Shown: positions 46,250 through 56,962 of the stretch, piece by piece
How the letters are laid out: each line of letters starts with the position of its first letter
Position numbering within the stretch: the first letter of the stretch is position 1
Origin: Vibrio sp. 99-8-1
GTDB taxonomy: Bacteria; Pseudomonadota; Gammaproteobacteria; Enterobacterales; Vibrionaceae
DNA length: 64,000 nt
Assembly: GCF_013114595.1 (NCBI RefSeq)
Contig: NZ_VTXE01000010.1
Location: 62,001-126,000 of the forward strand
Direction of reading: 5' to 3'
The notes under the pieces: model-generated
Database searches by the model: none
What the model saw: the letters and a program-made list of their open reading frames with translations, nothing else
What the model was told of the DNA's origin: nothing
Program-made: the position numbers and the translations under genes

Positions 46250-47530
46250 TTATCCTCCAACTTTTATATTGTTGATTCCAACAACCCGGTTAAACACATA
46301 AAACAGGAGGGTAACAACGGCAAGTAGCAACCCTCCGAGCGCTGCAGCCATCCCCCAATTGAGCGAGGTTTGCATATGGTAAGCGATCATGTTGGAAATC
46401 ATTTGACCACTTCTTCCGCCAACCAGTGCGGGGGTAATATAGAAACCAATCGATAGAATAAAGGTTAACAAAACACCGGCCCCTACCCCTGGCAAGGTCA
46501 GCGGCATGTAGACTTTAATAAACGCGGTAGCCGGAGCAGCACCAAGAGAACGCGCTGCTCGAAAGTAACTTGGGCTAATGCCTTTCATTACACTGTATAG
46601 CGGCAAGATCATAAACGGCAGTAGTATATGAACCATAGCGACAATTGTGCCAAAGGTGTTATGAATCATTGCCAAACGATCATCACTCAGGCCTGACCAG
46701 ATCAGCAGATCATTCAGTACACCTTGGTTCTGTAACAGGACAATCCAAGAGGTCGTACGCACCAGCAGTGAGGTCCAAAAAGGCAACAGCACCACGATGA
46801 GCAACAGATTCGCCTTTTTATCAGGCAAGCTGGACAAAAGATAAGAAACTGGATACGCCATTAGTAAACAGATTAAGGTGATAGCAAGCGACATACCGAA
46901 GGTTTTCATAAATAGATCGACATAGACCTGACGTGTTTCTGGCTGCATGGTAATAGAGCCTGACTCGTCGTAGCGCATATCTAATGCCGCCAAATAGTAG
47001 CTAAGAGTATAGGGAGCGCTTAATGTCTTAATTGCTGACCAATACTTGGTCTTAGCCCAACGTTTATCGAGCGTTTTAATTTCCTGCAATGAACTAGGCA
47101 TTGCGCTGGCTTTGCTGAGCTTTCTTCCTGTTTTCATCAGCAAGCTACGCATACCTGAGACTTCTATGTTCAATCTACTCGCTAATTTGGGTAATGACTT
47201 ATTTTGATGAGCGAGTTTCAGTTCTGCCATAAAAATTTGTTGAATCTCAAGCGTAGGCAAACCATCGTAGTCCCACTGCTCAATAGAATGAGACGTTTCA
47301 GGGAAAGCGCTCGGCACACTTTGGTTATCCACACTGCGATAAAGCATTTCAACTAGTGGAAAAGCAAACGAGACACAAATAAATGCCACTAATGGTAGGA
47401 TCAAAAGTACTGAACGAATCTGTTTCTTGCGTTCAGCTTTTTGTAGCTGTGCTTTCAATGTCGCAGGAGGTTTAGACAGCTCATCCGCAATGGCTGTCAC
47501 TGACTCCAAGCTCGTTAGCTCTCTACTCAT
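46250..47530 (-). CDS. ABC transporter permease, PotB-like, with N-terminal insert
   Basis: A 426-residue permease; PotB is about 285. The first helix (~37-60, SVLLILPLVAFICVSFAFPL) is followed by ~150 extra residues, mostly polar, before the usual five-helix block with the EAA loop RAARSLGAAPATAFIKVYMP. Its ATG overlaps the end of the ATPase gene by 4 bp (ATGA). The insertion is expected on the periplasmic side and may contact the binding protein. Confidence 0.87.
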   Translation of the reverse strand: MSRELTSLESVTAIADELSKPPATLKAQLQKAERKKQIRSVLLILPLVAFICVSFAFPLVEMLYRSVDNQSVPSAFPETSHSIEQWDYDGLPTLEIQQIFMAELKLAHQNKSLPKLASRLNIEVSGMRSLLMKTGRKLSKASAMPSSLQEIKTLDKRWAKTKYWSAIKTLSAPYTLSYYLAALDMRYDESGSITMQPETRQVYVDLFMKTFGMSLAITLICLLMAYPVSYLLSSLPDKKANLLLIVVLLPFWTSLLVRTTSWIVLLQNQGVLNDLLIWSGLSDDRLAMIHNTFGTIVAMVHILLPFMILPLYSVMKGISPSYFRAARSLGAAPATAFIKVYMPLTLPGVGAGVLLTFILSIGFYITPALVGGRSGQMISNMIAYHMQTSLNWGMAAALGGLLLAVVTLLFYVFNRVVGINNIKVGG

Positions 47531-48648
47531 GCCGCCGCTCCTAATGGCTGAGTGATGGAGTCATTATCAAGTGCATGACAATCGTCACTATGCCAACCAA
47601 TACTATATTCTGCCCCAGGGGTAAAACTGGCCTCGTGGCTACGAGAGTTGGTTACTTTAACCACTAACTCTCCGATTTCTTCAACATCAATCACTAGCCT
47701 GTGGTGATCTCCATGATAGATAAGCTCTTTCAGAGTACCTGTCACGATGTTGTTGCACTGATCTTGTTGAGGAGCGATGGAGATTTTCTCAGGTCGGATA
47801 GATAGCAGCGTTGTTTGGTGAGGTTGATTGACCGCAACGGCAGTAGCAAGAACGGTTTTACTGCCAACTTGAACCTTACAAGTCCCACTGTCTAGTGATT
47901 CAACCCGGCCTTTAATTTGGTTATTCTCACCAATAAACTGTGCGACAAATGCATTGCTTGGAGATTCATACAGCTCCGTCGGTGAGGCAAGCTGTTGCAC
48001 TGCACCATTATTAAACACTGCGATTCTGTCTGACATGGTCAGAGCTTCATCTTGATCATGAGTGACATACAAAATGGTAATTCCCAGCTTTTCGTGCAGA
48101 TGTTTTATTTCCATCTGCATCTGCTCTCGAAGCTGTTTATCTAACGCTCCGAGGGGTTCGTCCATTAGCACCAATTTAGGTTCAAACACTAAGGCACGTG
48201 CCAGCGCGACACGCTGTTGTTGACCACCAGACAATTGTTTAGGGTAACGATTAGCAACATGATTTAGCTCAACCATGTTCAACGCATCCGCCACTTTAGC
48301 TTTTACTTGTTCGTCTGACATGTCGCGTACTTTAAGCGGAAAAGCGAGATTTTCTGCAATCGTCATGTGTGGAAATAGAGCGTAATTTTGGAACACCATA
48401 CCAATATCACGTTTATGCGGAGCCAAATTGTTAACGGGAATACCGTCAATATAAATCTCTCCTCCCGTCGCCGTCTCAAAGCCTGCCAGCATCATTAAAC
48501 AGGTCGTCTTCCCTGAGCCCGATGGACCAAGCATAGTGACAAACTCTCCCGGCTCAATTGCCAGATTAAAGTCCTTCACTACTAACGTTTCACCATCATA
48601 AGTCTTCTGCACATGTTGGAAGCTGACGTATTCCTTTTGCAATGTCAT
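47527..48648 (-). CDS. ABC transporter ATPase, PotA-like
   Basis: A 373-residue ATPase with Walker A GPSGSGKTT (residues 41-49), Q-loop FQNYALFPHM, signature LSGGQQQRVALARAL, Walker B LVLMDEPLGALD, switch histidine VTHDQDEAL, and a C-terminal TOBE domain (~240-360). AGGGATG precedes the ATG. Gap to the DapA gene is 131 bp, the largest inside the operon, so it may have its own start. Confidence 0.92.
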   Translation of the reverse strand: MTLQKEYVSFQHVQKTYDGETLVVKDFNLAIEPGEFVTMLGPSGSGKTTCLMMLAGFETATGGEIYIDGIPVNNLAPHKRDIGMVFQNYALFPHMTIAENLAFPLKVRDMSDEQVKAKVADALNMVELNHVANRYPKQLSGGQQQRVALARALVFEPKLVLMDEPLGALDKQLREQMQMEIKHLHEKLGITILYVTHDQDEALTMSDRIAVFNNGAVQQLASPTELYESPSNAFVAQFIGENNQIKGRVESLDSGTCKVQVGSKTVLATAVAVNQPHQTTLLSIRPEKISIAPQQDQCNNIVTGTLKELIYHGDHHRLVIDVEEIGELVVKVTNSRSHEASFTPGAEYSIGWHSDDCHALDNDSITQPLGAAA

Positions 48649-48779
48649 TGGTCATCCCTTTTTATTAAACCCTTGGTTTAATCCAGATAAGTAAAAGACT
48701 TAACCTCATAATAAGCCGTTTACGTAACTGGATTAGGGCGGACAGCATGCCCGCCATACATTAGCGTCTGTTGATTACT

Positions 48780-49694
48780 TTATAATTTATACTTACTCAA
48801 ATCTGGTCGAGTCGCTATCGACTGTTCAACTAAGGCAATCACTTCTGCTCGCTCCTTTCCTTTCAGCATTTGTCTCGGAGCTCGAACCTGCTCAGAGCCT
48901 CGAGCACACACCTGTTCGGCCAACTTAATGCACTGAACTAAGGTTGGGATGGTATCTAATCGAAGCAGCGGCAAGAACCAGCGGTAGATCTCTAACGCTT
49001 CCGCATATCGCCCTTGGCTAGCCAGTTTATAGATGGCGACCGATTCTGCTGGGAAAGCATTTGTTAAACCAGATATCCACCCCGTCGCACCTAACATAAG
49101 AGATTCTAGTGCAATATCATCCACACCACTGAATACCGTAAAACGATCATCAAATCGATTATAAAGCTCTGTAATACGTCGTGTATCTGTTGTCGACTCT
49201 TTAACCGCTACAATATTGTCACATTCAGCAAGCTGAGCCATAAGATCCAAATTAACATCAACACCATACGACACCGGGTTGTTGTAAATCATGATGGGCA
49301 TCTCTGGTGTCGCTTGTGCTAATGTCTTGTAGTAATCCACGGTTTCACTATCAGAAGTACGATAAACCATGGCCGGCATGACCATACAACCGTCTACGCC
49401 GATCTTTAATGCGTCTTGCATATACTGAACAGCCGCGGTAGTTATCGACTCTGCTGTGCCCGCAATAAGAGGAACACGACCCGCGACGACTTCTTCTGCA
49501 GCGGTTAATATTTGGCGCTTCTCTTCAGGATAGAGAGCACAATTTTCCCCTACCGTGCCTAAACAGATAATGCCGTTAACACCGTCTTTAATTTGGTTAT
49601 CAATAACGGTTTGAGTCGCATCTAGGTCAATGCTTTGATCACTTCGAAATTGAGTACTGACCGCTGGGTAGACACCTTTCCAATCAACTTTCAT
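48780..49694 (-). CDS. DapA-family lyase, probable 1-pyrroline-4-hydroxy-2-carboxylate deaminase
   Basis: A 304-residue member of the DHDPS/NAL aldolase superfamily. Schiff-base lysine K165 (IVAVKESTTDTRR) and tyrosine Y137 (MIYNNPVSYG) are in place, and GLGTVGEN-like GTVGENCALYPEE resembles the pyruvate-binding loop. In trans-4-hydroxyproline catabolism a DapA-like deaminase converts pyrroline-4-hydroxy-2-carboxylate to 2-oxoglutarate semialdehyde; neighbours make that the best guess over true dapA. Start at ATG 49694 with GAAGGT; a GntR-type palindrome lies just upstream. Confidence 0.8.
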   Translation of the reverse strand: MKVDWKGVYPAVSTQFRSDQSIDLDATQTVIDNQIKDGVNGIICLGTVGENCALYPEEKRQILTAAEEVVAGRVPLIAGTAESITTAAVQYMQDALKIGVDGCMVMPAMVYRTSDSETVDYYKTLAQATPEMPIMIYNNPVSYGVDVNLDLMAQLAECDNIVAVKESTTDTRRITELYNRFDDRFTVFSGVDDIALESLMLGATGWISGLTNAFPAESVAIYKLASQGRYAEALEIYRWFLPLLRLDTIPTLVQCIKLAEQVCARGSEQVRAPRQMLKGKERAEVIALVEQSIATRPDLSKYKL

Positions 49695-49707
49695 TCTTAC
49701 CTTCCAT

Positions 49708-49724
49708 TTGTATATTTTATGCAA
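49708..49724. promoter_or_regulatory. GntR-type palindrome, site 1
   Basis: TTGTATATTTTATGCAA, one base from the palindrome TTGTATA-TTT-TATACAA, 14 bp before the DapA-family start. It is inside the operon, implying an internal regulated promoter. Confidence 0.6.
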
Positions 49725-49772
49725 TTTTAGAAAACACACTGAATGTTTCCCACAGTATTAGGGCAAACCCCG

Positions 49773-50738
49773 TTAAATAATTTGTTTTTGCTGAAGGATG
49801 AACTTCACTCCAGCGAGATCAGCAAGTGCGCTACCTACAGATTTGTATAATGTGATCTCTTGTGACGATGTTCGACCAGAGCAACGGCCTAAGCAGAGAT
49901 CCGTTAATTCTCCTTTAATCTCCTGCTCAGAAAAAAGCCCCTCATCAATCGGAATCAACAAATCCCCTGCCTCGGCTAATACATTAATTTTACTATCAAC
50001 GAACACCGACGCCCGAGACACGGTTTTACTATCACATTCACGTTTGTCTTGATCATGATTACCGATAAGATCGACATGGATACCCGAGTTAAGTTGATGC
50101 CCATCGAAAAGCGGCGTTTTTGAGCCTGTTGCACAGCAGATCATATCCGTAGCCATCAGATGTTCATCCACCGATTCAATAACGTTCACCTTATAACGTT
50201 TCTCTTCTGGCAAAGAGAGATATTCATGACCCGATTGAATTGCATCTACCGTCGACGCTGCCTTCTGTTTATCTCTTCCCCACACCATTACCTGTTTTAA
50301 CGGTCTTACCGCCGCATAAGCCCACGCAATATAAGGCGCTAAGTTGCCCGTTCCACAGAGAATAAGGCTGGATGCGTCATCACGAGCTAAGTAATCCGCC
50401 GCCAGCGCCGAAGCAGCAGCCGTACGCCAATACGTTAACACCTTGCCATCCAACAACGCCAAAGGCTCACCATCGCTACGGTTAAACGCCAGTATTTTAG
50501 AAGAGAGACTGTCTTTGCCCTTAGTCATGTTGTTGGGAAAATAAGTAAACGCTTTAACGGTAATTAAACTCTCATTCCATGCTGGTAGAAGAGCAAACGC
50601 ATCATAGTTTCCCTCTTCCAGTGGCATCACATTGCGTTGAGGAATTACCGCCTGTTCTTGATAAGTTTCACGCATAGAGCGAATCAAACCAGACATCGAC
50701 AAACTCTCAACAACTTGCTCTGCTTCTAGATAGATCAT
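49773..50738 (-). CDS. Ornithine cyclodeaminase/mu-crystallin family protein, probable pyrroline-2-carboxylate reductase
   Basis: A 321-residue OCD/mu-crystallin protein with MIYLEAEQVVESLSM, PQRNVMPL, a Rossmann region LILCGTGNLAPYIAWAY and VDLIGNHDQDKREC. In hydroxyproline loci such proteins are NAD(P)H reductases for cyclic ketimines (the LhpI type). A true ornithine cyclodeaminase would be the alternative. GGAGG precedes ATG 50738. Next gene 79 bp downstream after its own operator. Confidence 0.78.
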   Translation of the reverse strand: MIYLEAEQVVESLSMSGLIRSMRETYQEQAVIPQRNVMPLEEGNYDAFALLPAWNESLITVKAFTYFPNNMTKGKDSLSSKILAFNRSDGEPLALLDGKVLTYWRTAAASALAADYLARDDASSLILCGTGNLAPYIAWAYAAVRPLKQVMVWGRDKQKAASTVDAIQSGHEYLSLPEEKRYKVNVIESVDEHLMATDMICCATGSKTPLFDGHQLNSGIHVDLIGNHDQDKRECDSKTVSRASVFVDSKINVLAEAGDLLIPIDEGLFSEQEIKGELTDLCLGRCSGRTSSQEITLYKSVGSALADLAGVKFILQQKQII

Positions 50739-50804
50739 TTTGCCTCCAGCTTTACGTTTGGAGTGAGAGCAAGCCCACTCCAATTTTCTATTCGTTTTGC
50801 GGAT

Positions 50805-51884
50805 TTAGTTAAGCAACCAAGTGTTGAACTCTTCATTCAACTCATCTGCATAATCCGACCACCACTCATCATTAATCAAAAATGCATTGGTGAAGTTAGC
50901 AGGCGCTGTTGGCAGACTTGCTAAAGTCTCTTTGTTAATCAGCTTTGACGATGATTTACGCGTTGGGCCATAAGCAACATATTTTGCTTGGTCTGCCAAT
51001 GGCTTAGTACCAGAAGAGAACTTAATGAACTCTAGCGCTAGCTTGGTATTTGGGCTGCCTTTTGGAATGGCCCAACCGTTCATATAACCGAGTTGATGAT
51101 CCCAGATAATTTTGAATGGCTGACCTTCTTCTTTTGTTGCACTATGAATACGACCATTAAACGCCGAAGCCATGACCACCTCTTTGTCCGCCAACATTTG
51201 AGGAGGTTGCGCACCGGTAGTCCACCAAATCACATCCGACTTGATGGTGTCTAACTTAGCAAATGCTCTTGCGCGACCTTCTGCTGTCTCTAACATTTCA
51301 TACACCTCTTGTGGTGCAACGCCATCAGCTATCAATGCCCACTCAAGGTTACCTTGCGGCATTTTTTGTAATGCACGGCGGCCGGGATAGTTTGCTAGAT
51401 CGAACAGGTCCGTTAGTTTACTTGGTGCAGATTTACCGTTAAACGCTTCTTCATTGATAGTCAGTACCGTCGAGACCACAATGGTATTAACAGCACACTC
51501 ATGAATTGCACCCGGAATAAAATCTTTAGCCGCTGGGGTTCCGTCAGATCCCGCAGGTAAAATGCTTGGGTCGACCGTTTCAAGTAGCCCTTCAGCACAA
51601 CCACGGACAATGTCGGGCTTATCGAGAGAAACTAAGTCCCAACGCACTTTATTCGCTTCGACTTGCGCTTTAATTTCTGCAAGACCACCACTAAAGTCTT
51701 CTGAGACAAGCTCTACACCTGTCTCTTCAATGAAGGGTTTGTGGTACGCCTCTACTTGGCTCTTAGTAAATGCCCCGCCCCATGAAACAACGGTCAACTG
51801 TTGCTCTGAGTATGCTGCACTAGATGTTCCTAACAGCATTCCAGATACCAAAAGTGCAAGTGAAGTGGATGTCTTTCTTGACAT
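50805..51884 (-). CDS. Periplasmic substrate-binding protein, PotD-like
   Basis: A 359-residue binding protein with signal peptide (cleavage near AYS-EQQ). It has LTVVSWGGAFTKSQVEAYHK, FPG-like NYPGRRALQK, LGYMNGWAIPKGSPN and FIKFSSGTKPLA, the COG0687 family that serves PotABC-type ABC systems. The ATPase and permeases of the same operon lie downstream. First gene of the minus-strand operon. A perfect palindrome stands 112 bp upstream. Confidence 0.88.
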   Translation of the reverse strand: MSRKTSTSLALLVSGMLLGTSSAAYSEQQLTVVSWGGAFTKSQVEAYHKPFIEETGVELVSEDFSGGLAEIKAQVEANKVRWDLVSLDKPDIVRGCAEGLLETVDPSILPAGSDGTPAAKDFIPGAIHECAVNTIVVSTVLTINEEAFNGKSAPSKLTDLFDLANYPGRRALQKMPQGNLEWALIADGVAPQEVYEMLETAEGRARAFAKLDTIKSDVIWWTTGAQPPQMLADKEVVMASAFNGRIHSATKEEGQPFKIIWDHQLGYMNGWAIPKGSPNTKLALEFIKFSSGTKPLADQAKYVAYGPTRKSSSKLINKETLASLPTAPANFTNAFLINDEWWSDYADELNEEFNTWLLN

Positions 51885-51996
51885 GATGTTGTGCTCCTTT
51901 TTTGTTGTCTTATCGGGACACTCCCGAATTTATAGACGCCTGGATACCGCTGTTAGGCATCGTTATATAATTTAACTTTTTATTAACATAATGCAC

Positions 51997-52013
51997 TTGT
52001 ATATTTTATACAA
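51997..52013. promoter_or_regulatory. GntR-type palindrome, site 2
   Basis: TTGTATATTTTATACAA is a perfect palindrome (7-bp arms, 3-bp centre) between the end of the oxidase gene and the start of the binding-protein gene, fitting the operator of the main operon. Confidence 0.7.
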
Positions 52014-52032
52014 TATTTAATTTCAAAAAAAT

Positions 52033-53298
52033 TTAACAAAAGCGATCTAGCTTAAACGGTGAAAGATTAACCACTGTTTTTTGCTGGTTAATAAGCTGGC
52101 TAATCAAATCGGCAGTGACTGCGGCTTGAGTAAGGCCAAGATGTTGATGCCCTAGAGAAAACAGAATCTGACCCGTTTTATCCTGATCAATAATAGGCAA
52201 TGAATCGGGCAGTGAAGGACGATTACCCATCCAAGTTTCCCCCATTTCTGTAAAATCGATATCGTCAGTTAATACCTCTTTAGCCAACCCTTTTAGCATT
52301 TTTGCTCGCTTATAATTAGCCGGAGAATCGAGGGCAGCATACTCCACCGTTCCAGCTAGGCGTAACCCCTTCTCCATTGGAGTCATGATAAATTTCCTGT
52401 CAGCGGAACTGATTGGAAAGGGTAATAACTGTTTTAATTTAGGCATCATAAGATGATAACCACGCTCTGCCTGAAGAGGGATAGAAATACCGGTAATCTT
52501 TTTGACTAATGGCACAGATTCCGCCCCACATGCCACCACAGTATAGTTCGTCGAGTGAGTATCATTTTGTGTAACCACCACGCCGCCGTCAGAGTAAGAG
52601 TAGGCATCAGTTACATCTTCATTTAGCCACACGCCACCCAACTCAATAAAACAACGCTTTAGCTCAAGGCACAGTGTATAAGGGTTCAAGCTATGGGACG
52701 TGTCAGGAAAAAACACTCCGAATTTTACCTTATCAGAAAGATTTGGTACTTGTTGGTGCAGTTTATCCGCCTGCCAAACTTGATAGCGAACTCCCCGACT
52801 GTCTAACGCTTTAAGCGTCGTTTGATAACTGCCAAATAGTTTGTCACTTTCAAAGCAAAGCAGAGATCCTTTGTGAATAATCAGCTGAGACAGCCCAACT
52901 TGTTCAAGCAATAACTGCCAACTTTTCATTGCATGAGAATTAAGTTCCGTTAATGCTTGTGTAGCATGTTCGGTTGGAGACTTCCTCGCTTTCGACAAAA
53001 AATGAAGCATCCAGCCAGCGGTTTTAGGCAGATCTTGAAAACGAATTGAAACAGGGCTTGTCGTAGAAAGTAACATCTTGGGTAATTGAGGAAGTAAGCT
53101 CGGCGTCGCCAATGGAAAAACCTGTTCAGTGGCAAAATGACCCGCATTGCCTTTTGAACATTTTTCAGCCGCATCAGCACGTTCAAACAGCGTAACTCTT
53201 TTGCCTTCTAACTGAAGCTTTAGAGCGATACATAAGCCAATTACTCCCGCTCCAATTACTGCAACCTTGGTGTCGTCTGATGAAATATTGTTCACCAT
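52033..53298 (-). CDS. FAD-dependent D-amino-acid (D-hydroxyproline) dehydrogenase
   Basis: A 421-residue DadA-like flavoprotein. Its Rossmann fold begins VAVIGAGVIGLCIALKLQLE and ends LFERAD. The C-terminal SLGHQHLGLTQAAVTADLIS contains the FAD ribityl loop. In the pathway it would oxidise cis-4-hydroxy-D-proline to pyrroline-4-hydroxy-2-carboxylate. Start ATG 53298 has GGGAG 9 nt upstream. Transcribed divergently from the epimerase. Confidence 0.85.
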   Translation of the reverse strand: MVNNISSDDTKVAVIGAGVIGLCIALKLQLEGKRVTLFERADAAEKCSKGNAGHFATEQVFPLATPSLLPQLPKMLLSTTSPVSIRFQDLPKTAGWMLHFLSKARKSPTEHATQALTELNSHAMKSWQLLLEQVGLSQLIIHKGSLLCFESDKLFGSYQTTLKALDSRGVRYQVWQADKLHQQVPNLSDKVKFGVFFPDTSHSLNPYTLCLELKRCFIELGGVWLNEDVTDAYSYSDGGVVVTQNDTHSTNYTVVACGAESVPLVKKITGISIPLQAERGYHLMMPKLKQLLPFPISSADRKFIMTPMEKGLRLAGTVEYAALDSPANYKRAKMLKGLAKEVLTDDIDFTEMGETWMGNRPSLPDSLPIIDQDKTGQILFSLGHQHLGLTQAAVTADLISQLINQQKTVVNLSPFKLDRFC

Positions 53299-53331
53299 TA
53301 TTTTGCTCCCTATCACGTTTACCGTATAAAA

Positions 53332-53348
53332 TTGTATAAAATATACTT
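53332..53348. promoter_or_regulatory. GntR-type palindrome, site 3
   Basis: TTGTATAAAATATACTT, two mismatches in one arm from the palindrome, in the divergent region between oxidase and epimerase genes; a further partial copy (GTATAAAATTGTAT) overlaps its left. Confidence 0.6.
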
Positions 53349-53408
53349 AACATTACGATAACATTCAAATCCAGCACTACAACTAATTTCATGATCAAGG
53401 AGCGAGAA

Positions 53409-54410
53409 ATGAGACAAGGCACTTTCTTTTGTATTGATGCTCATACCTGTGGAAACCCAGTTAGACTGGTTGCGGGGGGAGTGCCACCGCTAGTGGGTAA
53501 TACCATGAGTGAAAAACGTCAGTACTTTCTAAAAAACTACGATTGGATTCGTCAGGCTTTAATGTTTGAGCCTCGTGGTCATGCCATGATGTCTGGGTCA
53601 GTTGTACTTCCGCCGTGCAGTGACAACGCTGATGCGTCAATACTCTTTATCGAAACCAGTGGCTGCCTGCCAATGTGTGGCCACGGAACAATTGGCACCG
53701 TCACATCCGCTTTAGAGCACAAACTCATCACCCCAAAACAGGAAGGCAAGCTCATTTTAGATGTCCCAGCCGGTCAAATAGAGGTCCACTATCAACAAAA
53801 AGGAGATAAGGTGACCTCAGTTAAGATCTTTAACATTGCCGCCTACCTCGCCCATCAAGACATTACCGTTGATATTGAAGGCCTTGGCACCATCACTGTT
53901 GATGTTGCTTACGGGGGCAATTTCTATGTCATCGTTGACCCACAAGATAATTATCTAGGGCTAGAGCACTATAGTTCAGACCAAATATTGATGCATAGTC
54001 CTAAGGTGAGAGAAGCGGTCTCTAATGTTGTGGAATGCATCCACCCAGATGATCCAACGGTTTGTGGTGTCTCACACGTATTATGGACAGGCACGCCAAC
54101 TCAACCGGAGGCGATCGCTAAAAATGCCGTTTTCTATGGAGAAAAAGCCCTCGACCGCTCCCCGTGTGGTACAGGAACCAGTGCCAGAATGGCGCAGTGG
54201 CACGCCAAAGGAAAACTCAAAGTAGGAGAAGATTTCGTCCATGAAAGCATCATAGGCAGCTTATTTACTGGTCGTATCGAAGACACCACCGAAGTTAACG
54301 GTAACGTTGCCATTCTACCTAGCATAGAGGGGTGGGCCCACGTTACCGGTCACAATACAATCTGGGTCGATGATCAAGACCCTTACGCACATGGATTTGA
54401 GCTAAAATAA
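53409..54410 (+). CDS. 4-hydroxyproline 2-epimerase
   Basis: A 333-residue proline-racemase-family enzyme of the usual epimerase length. Both catalytic cysteines are present, C90 (GCLPMCGHGTIG) and C253 (DRSPCGTGTSARMA). Having two cysteines rather than Cys/Thr distinguishes epimerase from trans-3-hydroxyproline dehydratase. It converts trans-4-hydroxy-L-proline to cis-4-hydroxy-D-proline. AAGGAG is 5 nt before ATG 53409. Followed by the dehydrogenase 12 bp later. Confidence 0.92.
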   Translation: MRQGTFFCIDAHTCGNPVRLVAGGVPPLVGNTMSEKRQYFLKNYDWIRQALMFEPRGHAMMSGSVVLPPCSDNADASILFIETSGCLPMCGHGTIGTVTSALEHKLITPKQEGKLILDVPAGQIEVHYQQKGDKVTSVKIFNIAAYLAHQDITVDIEGLGTITVDVAYGGNFYVIVDPQDNYLGLEHYSSDQILMHSPKVREAVSNVVECIHPDDPTVCGVSHVLWTGTPTQPEAIAKNAVFYGEKALDRSPCGTGTSARMAQWHAKGKLKVGEDFVHESIIGSLFTGRIEDTTEVNGNVAILPSIEGWAHVTGHNTIWVDDQDPYAHGFELK

Positions 54411-55937
<1,527 letters not shown>

Positions 55938-56178
55938 CTATCTGTTGTTAGCTGTCTGTTTTTAACTCTCTGTTGTTAATTGCCGGTGAATTGCCACGAC
56001 ATGCGTACAAAATATGAGCAATGGCTTTTTTCAGCCGATGGAAATCGAAAGGTTGGTTATAGTAACCATATGACCTAGCGCCCAAATTGCTGAGTTACTT
56101 ATAGCATGAGGGTCGCAATCTATGGCTAAAATAGTATATTGAATACAATATTAAAAATTCCTATAGTTGGAGAGGTGG
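55938..56178. other. Leader of GntR gene with short direct repeats
   Basis: Repeated CTGTTGTTAA-like units (about 55938-55984) follow the dehydrogenase, then the gntR promoter region with operator site 4. Confidence 0.5.
56132..56148. promoter_or_regulatory. GntR-type palindrome, site 4
   Basis: TAGTATATTGAATACAA, i.e. TTGTATTCAATATACTA on the other strand, 31 bp before the regulator gene, consistent with autoregulation. Confidence 0.6.
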
Positions 56179-56844
56179 ATGTCACAAAAGCCTGTGTTTA
56201 AAACTCGTACCCAATTAGTTGAAGAAGCCATTCGCAGTAAAATTCTTAAAGGGGAGCTTAAAACTGGTCAACCTTTAAGACAAGACGCCTTGGCAAAAGA
56301 GTTCAATGTAAGTCGTATTCCTGTGCGTGAAGCCTTAATGCAGCTTGAAGCACAAGGCTTAGTCAGTTTTGAGGCTCACAAAGGGGCTACCGTGACGGAA
56401 CTGTCACCGGATAAGATCAACGAACTGTTTGAGTTACGAGCCGTTGTTGAATGCCATATTCTCGAACGTGCAATCCAGAACATGACGAGTGATGATCTCG
56501 AACGTGCCAACCAGATACGTCAGCACTTTGATGAACTGGTCAGCCGAGGTGATGAAGTCGAAGAGTGGAGCAACCATAACTATGAATTACACAAAGCACT
56601 CTACTCGCCTGCGAATATGCCTGAAACTATGGATGTCATCTATAACTTAAATACCAAGTGTGACCGCTACATTCGCATGCAACTGCTGTTTACCGAAGGA
56701 ACGGAAAAAGCAGATAAGGAGCATATGGCGCTACTAGAAATGTGTAGAAACCGCGATATTGAAGGAGCAAAATATGTGCTTAAAAAGCACATATTAGAAG
56801 CAGGTGCCGCCATACGTGATCTGCTAGTGGAACGGCAAAAATAG
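56179..56844 (+). CDS. GntR/FadR-family (FCD) regulator of the hydroxyproline locus
   Basis: A 221-residue regulator. The winged HTH covers LVEEAIRSKILKGEL through RQDALAKEFNVSRIPVREAL. The FCD ligand domain has ELRAVVECH, NHNYELHKALY and KEHMALLE with metal-site His/Asp residues. GGAGAGG lies 3-9 nt before ATG 56179. The four palindromes in the locus, including one upstream of it, are its probable operators; ligand likely a pathway intermediate. Confidence 0.85.
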   Translation: MSQKPVFKTRTQLVEEAIRSKILKGELKTGQPLRQDALAKEFNVSRIPVREALMQLEAQGLVSFEAHKGATVTELSPDKINELFELRAVVECHILERAIQNMTSDDLERANQIRQHFDELVSRGDEVEEWSNHNYELHKALYSPANMPETMDVIYNLNTKCDRYIRMQLLFTEGTEKADKEHMALLEMCRNRDIEGAKYVLKKHILEAGAAIRDLLVERQK

Positions 56845-56899
56845 ACCATATTTTGCGTGTTACTTCTGCTAGATAGCATCGGATAAAGTATAAAACCAT

Positions 56900-56924
56900 A
56901 GGGCTCTGATACAGAGCCTTATTT
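56900..56924 (+). terminator. gntR terminator
   Basis: GGCTCTG (56902-56908) with CAGAGCC (56912-56918), tiny loop ATA, followed by TTATTT. Confidence 0.6.
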
Positions 56925-56962
56925 GATTGCTCAAACATTTTGTATTGGTGGCGTTAGACCCA

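Noticed and set aside
48720..48760. GGGCGG/CCGCCC hairpin as operon-splitting terminator
   Set aside because: Short, imperfect and without T tract; the ATPase gene may still be in the same operon.
51562..51975. Plus-strand ORF opposite the binding-protein gene
   Set aside because: Antisense shadow extending into an operator region; no ribosome site.
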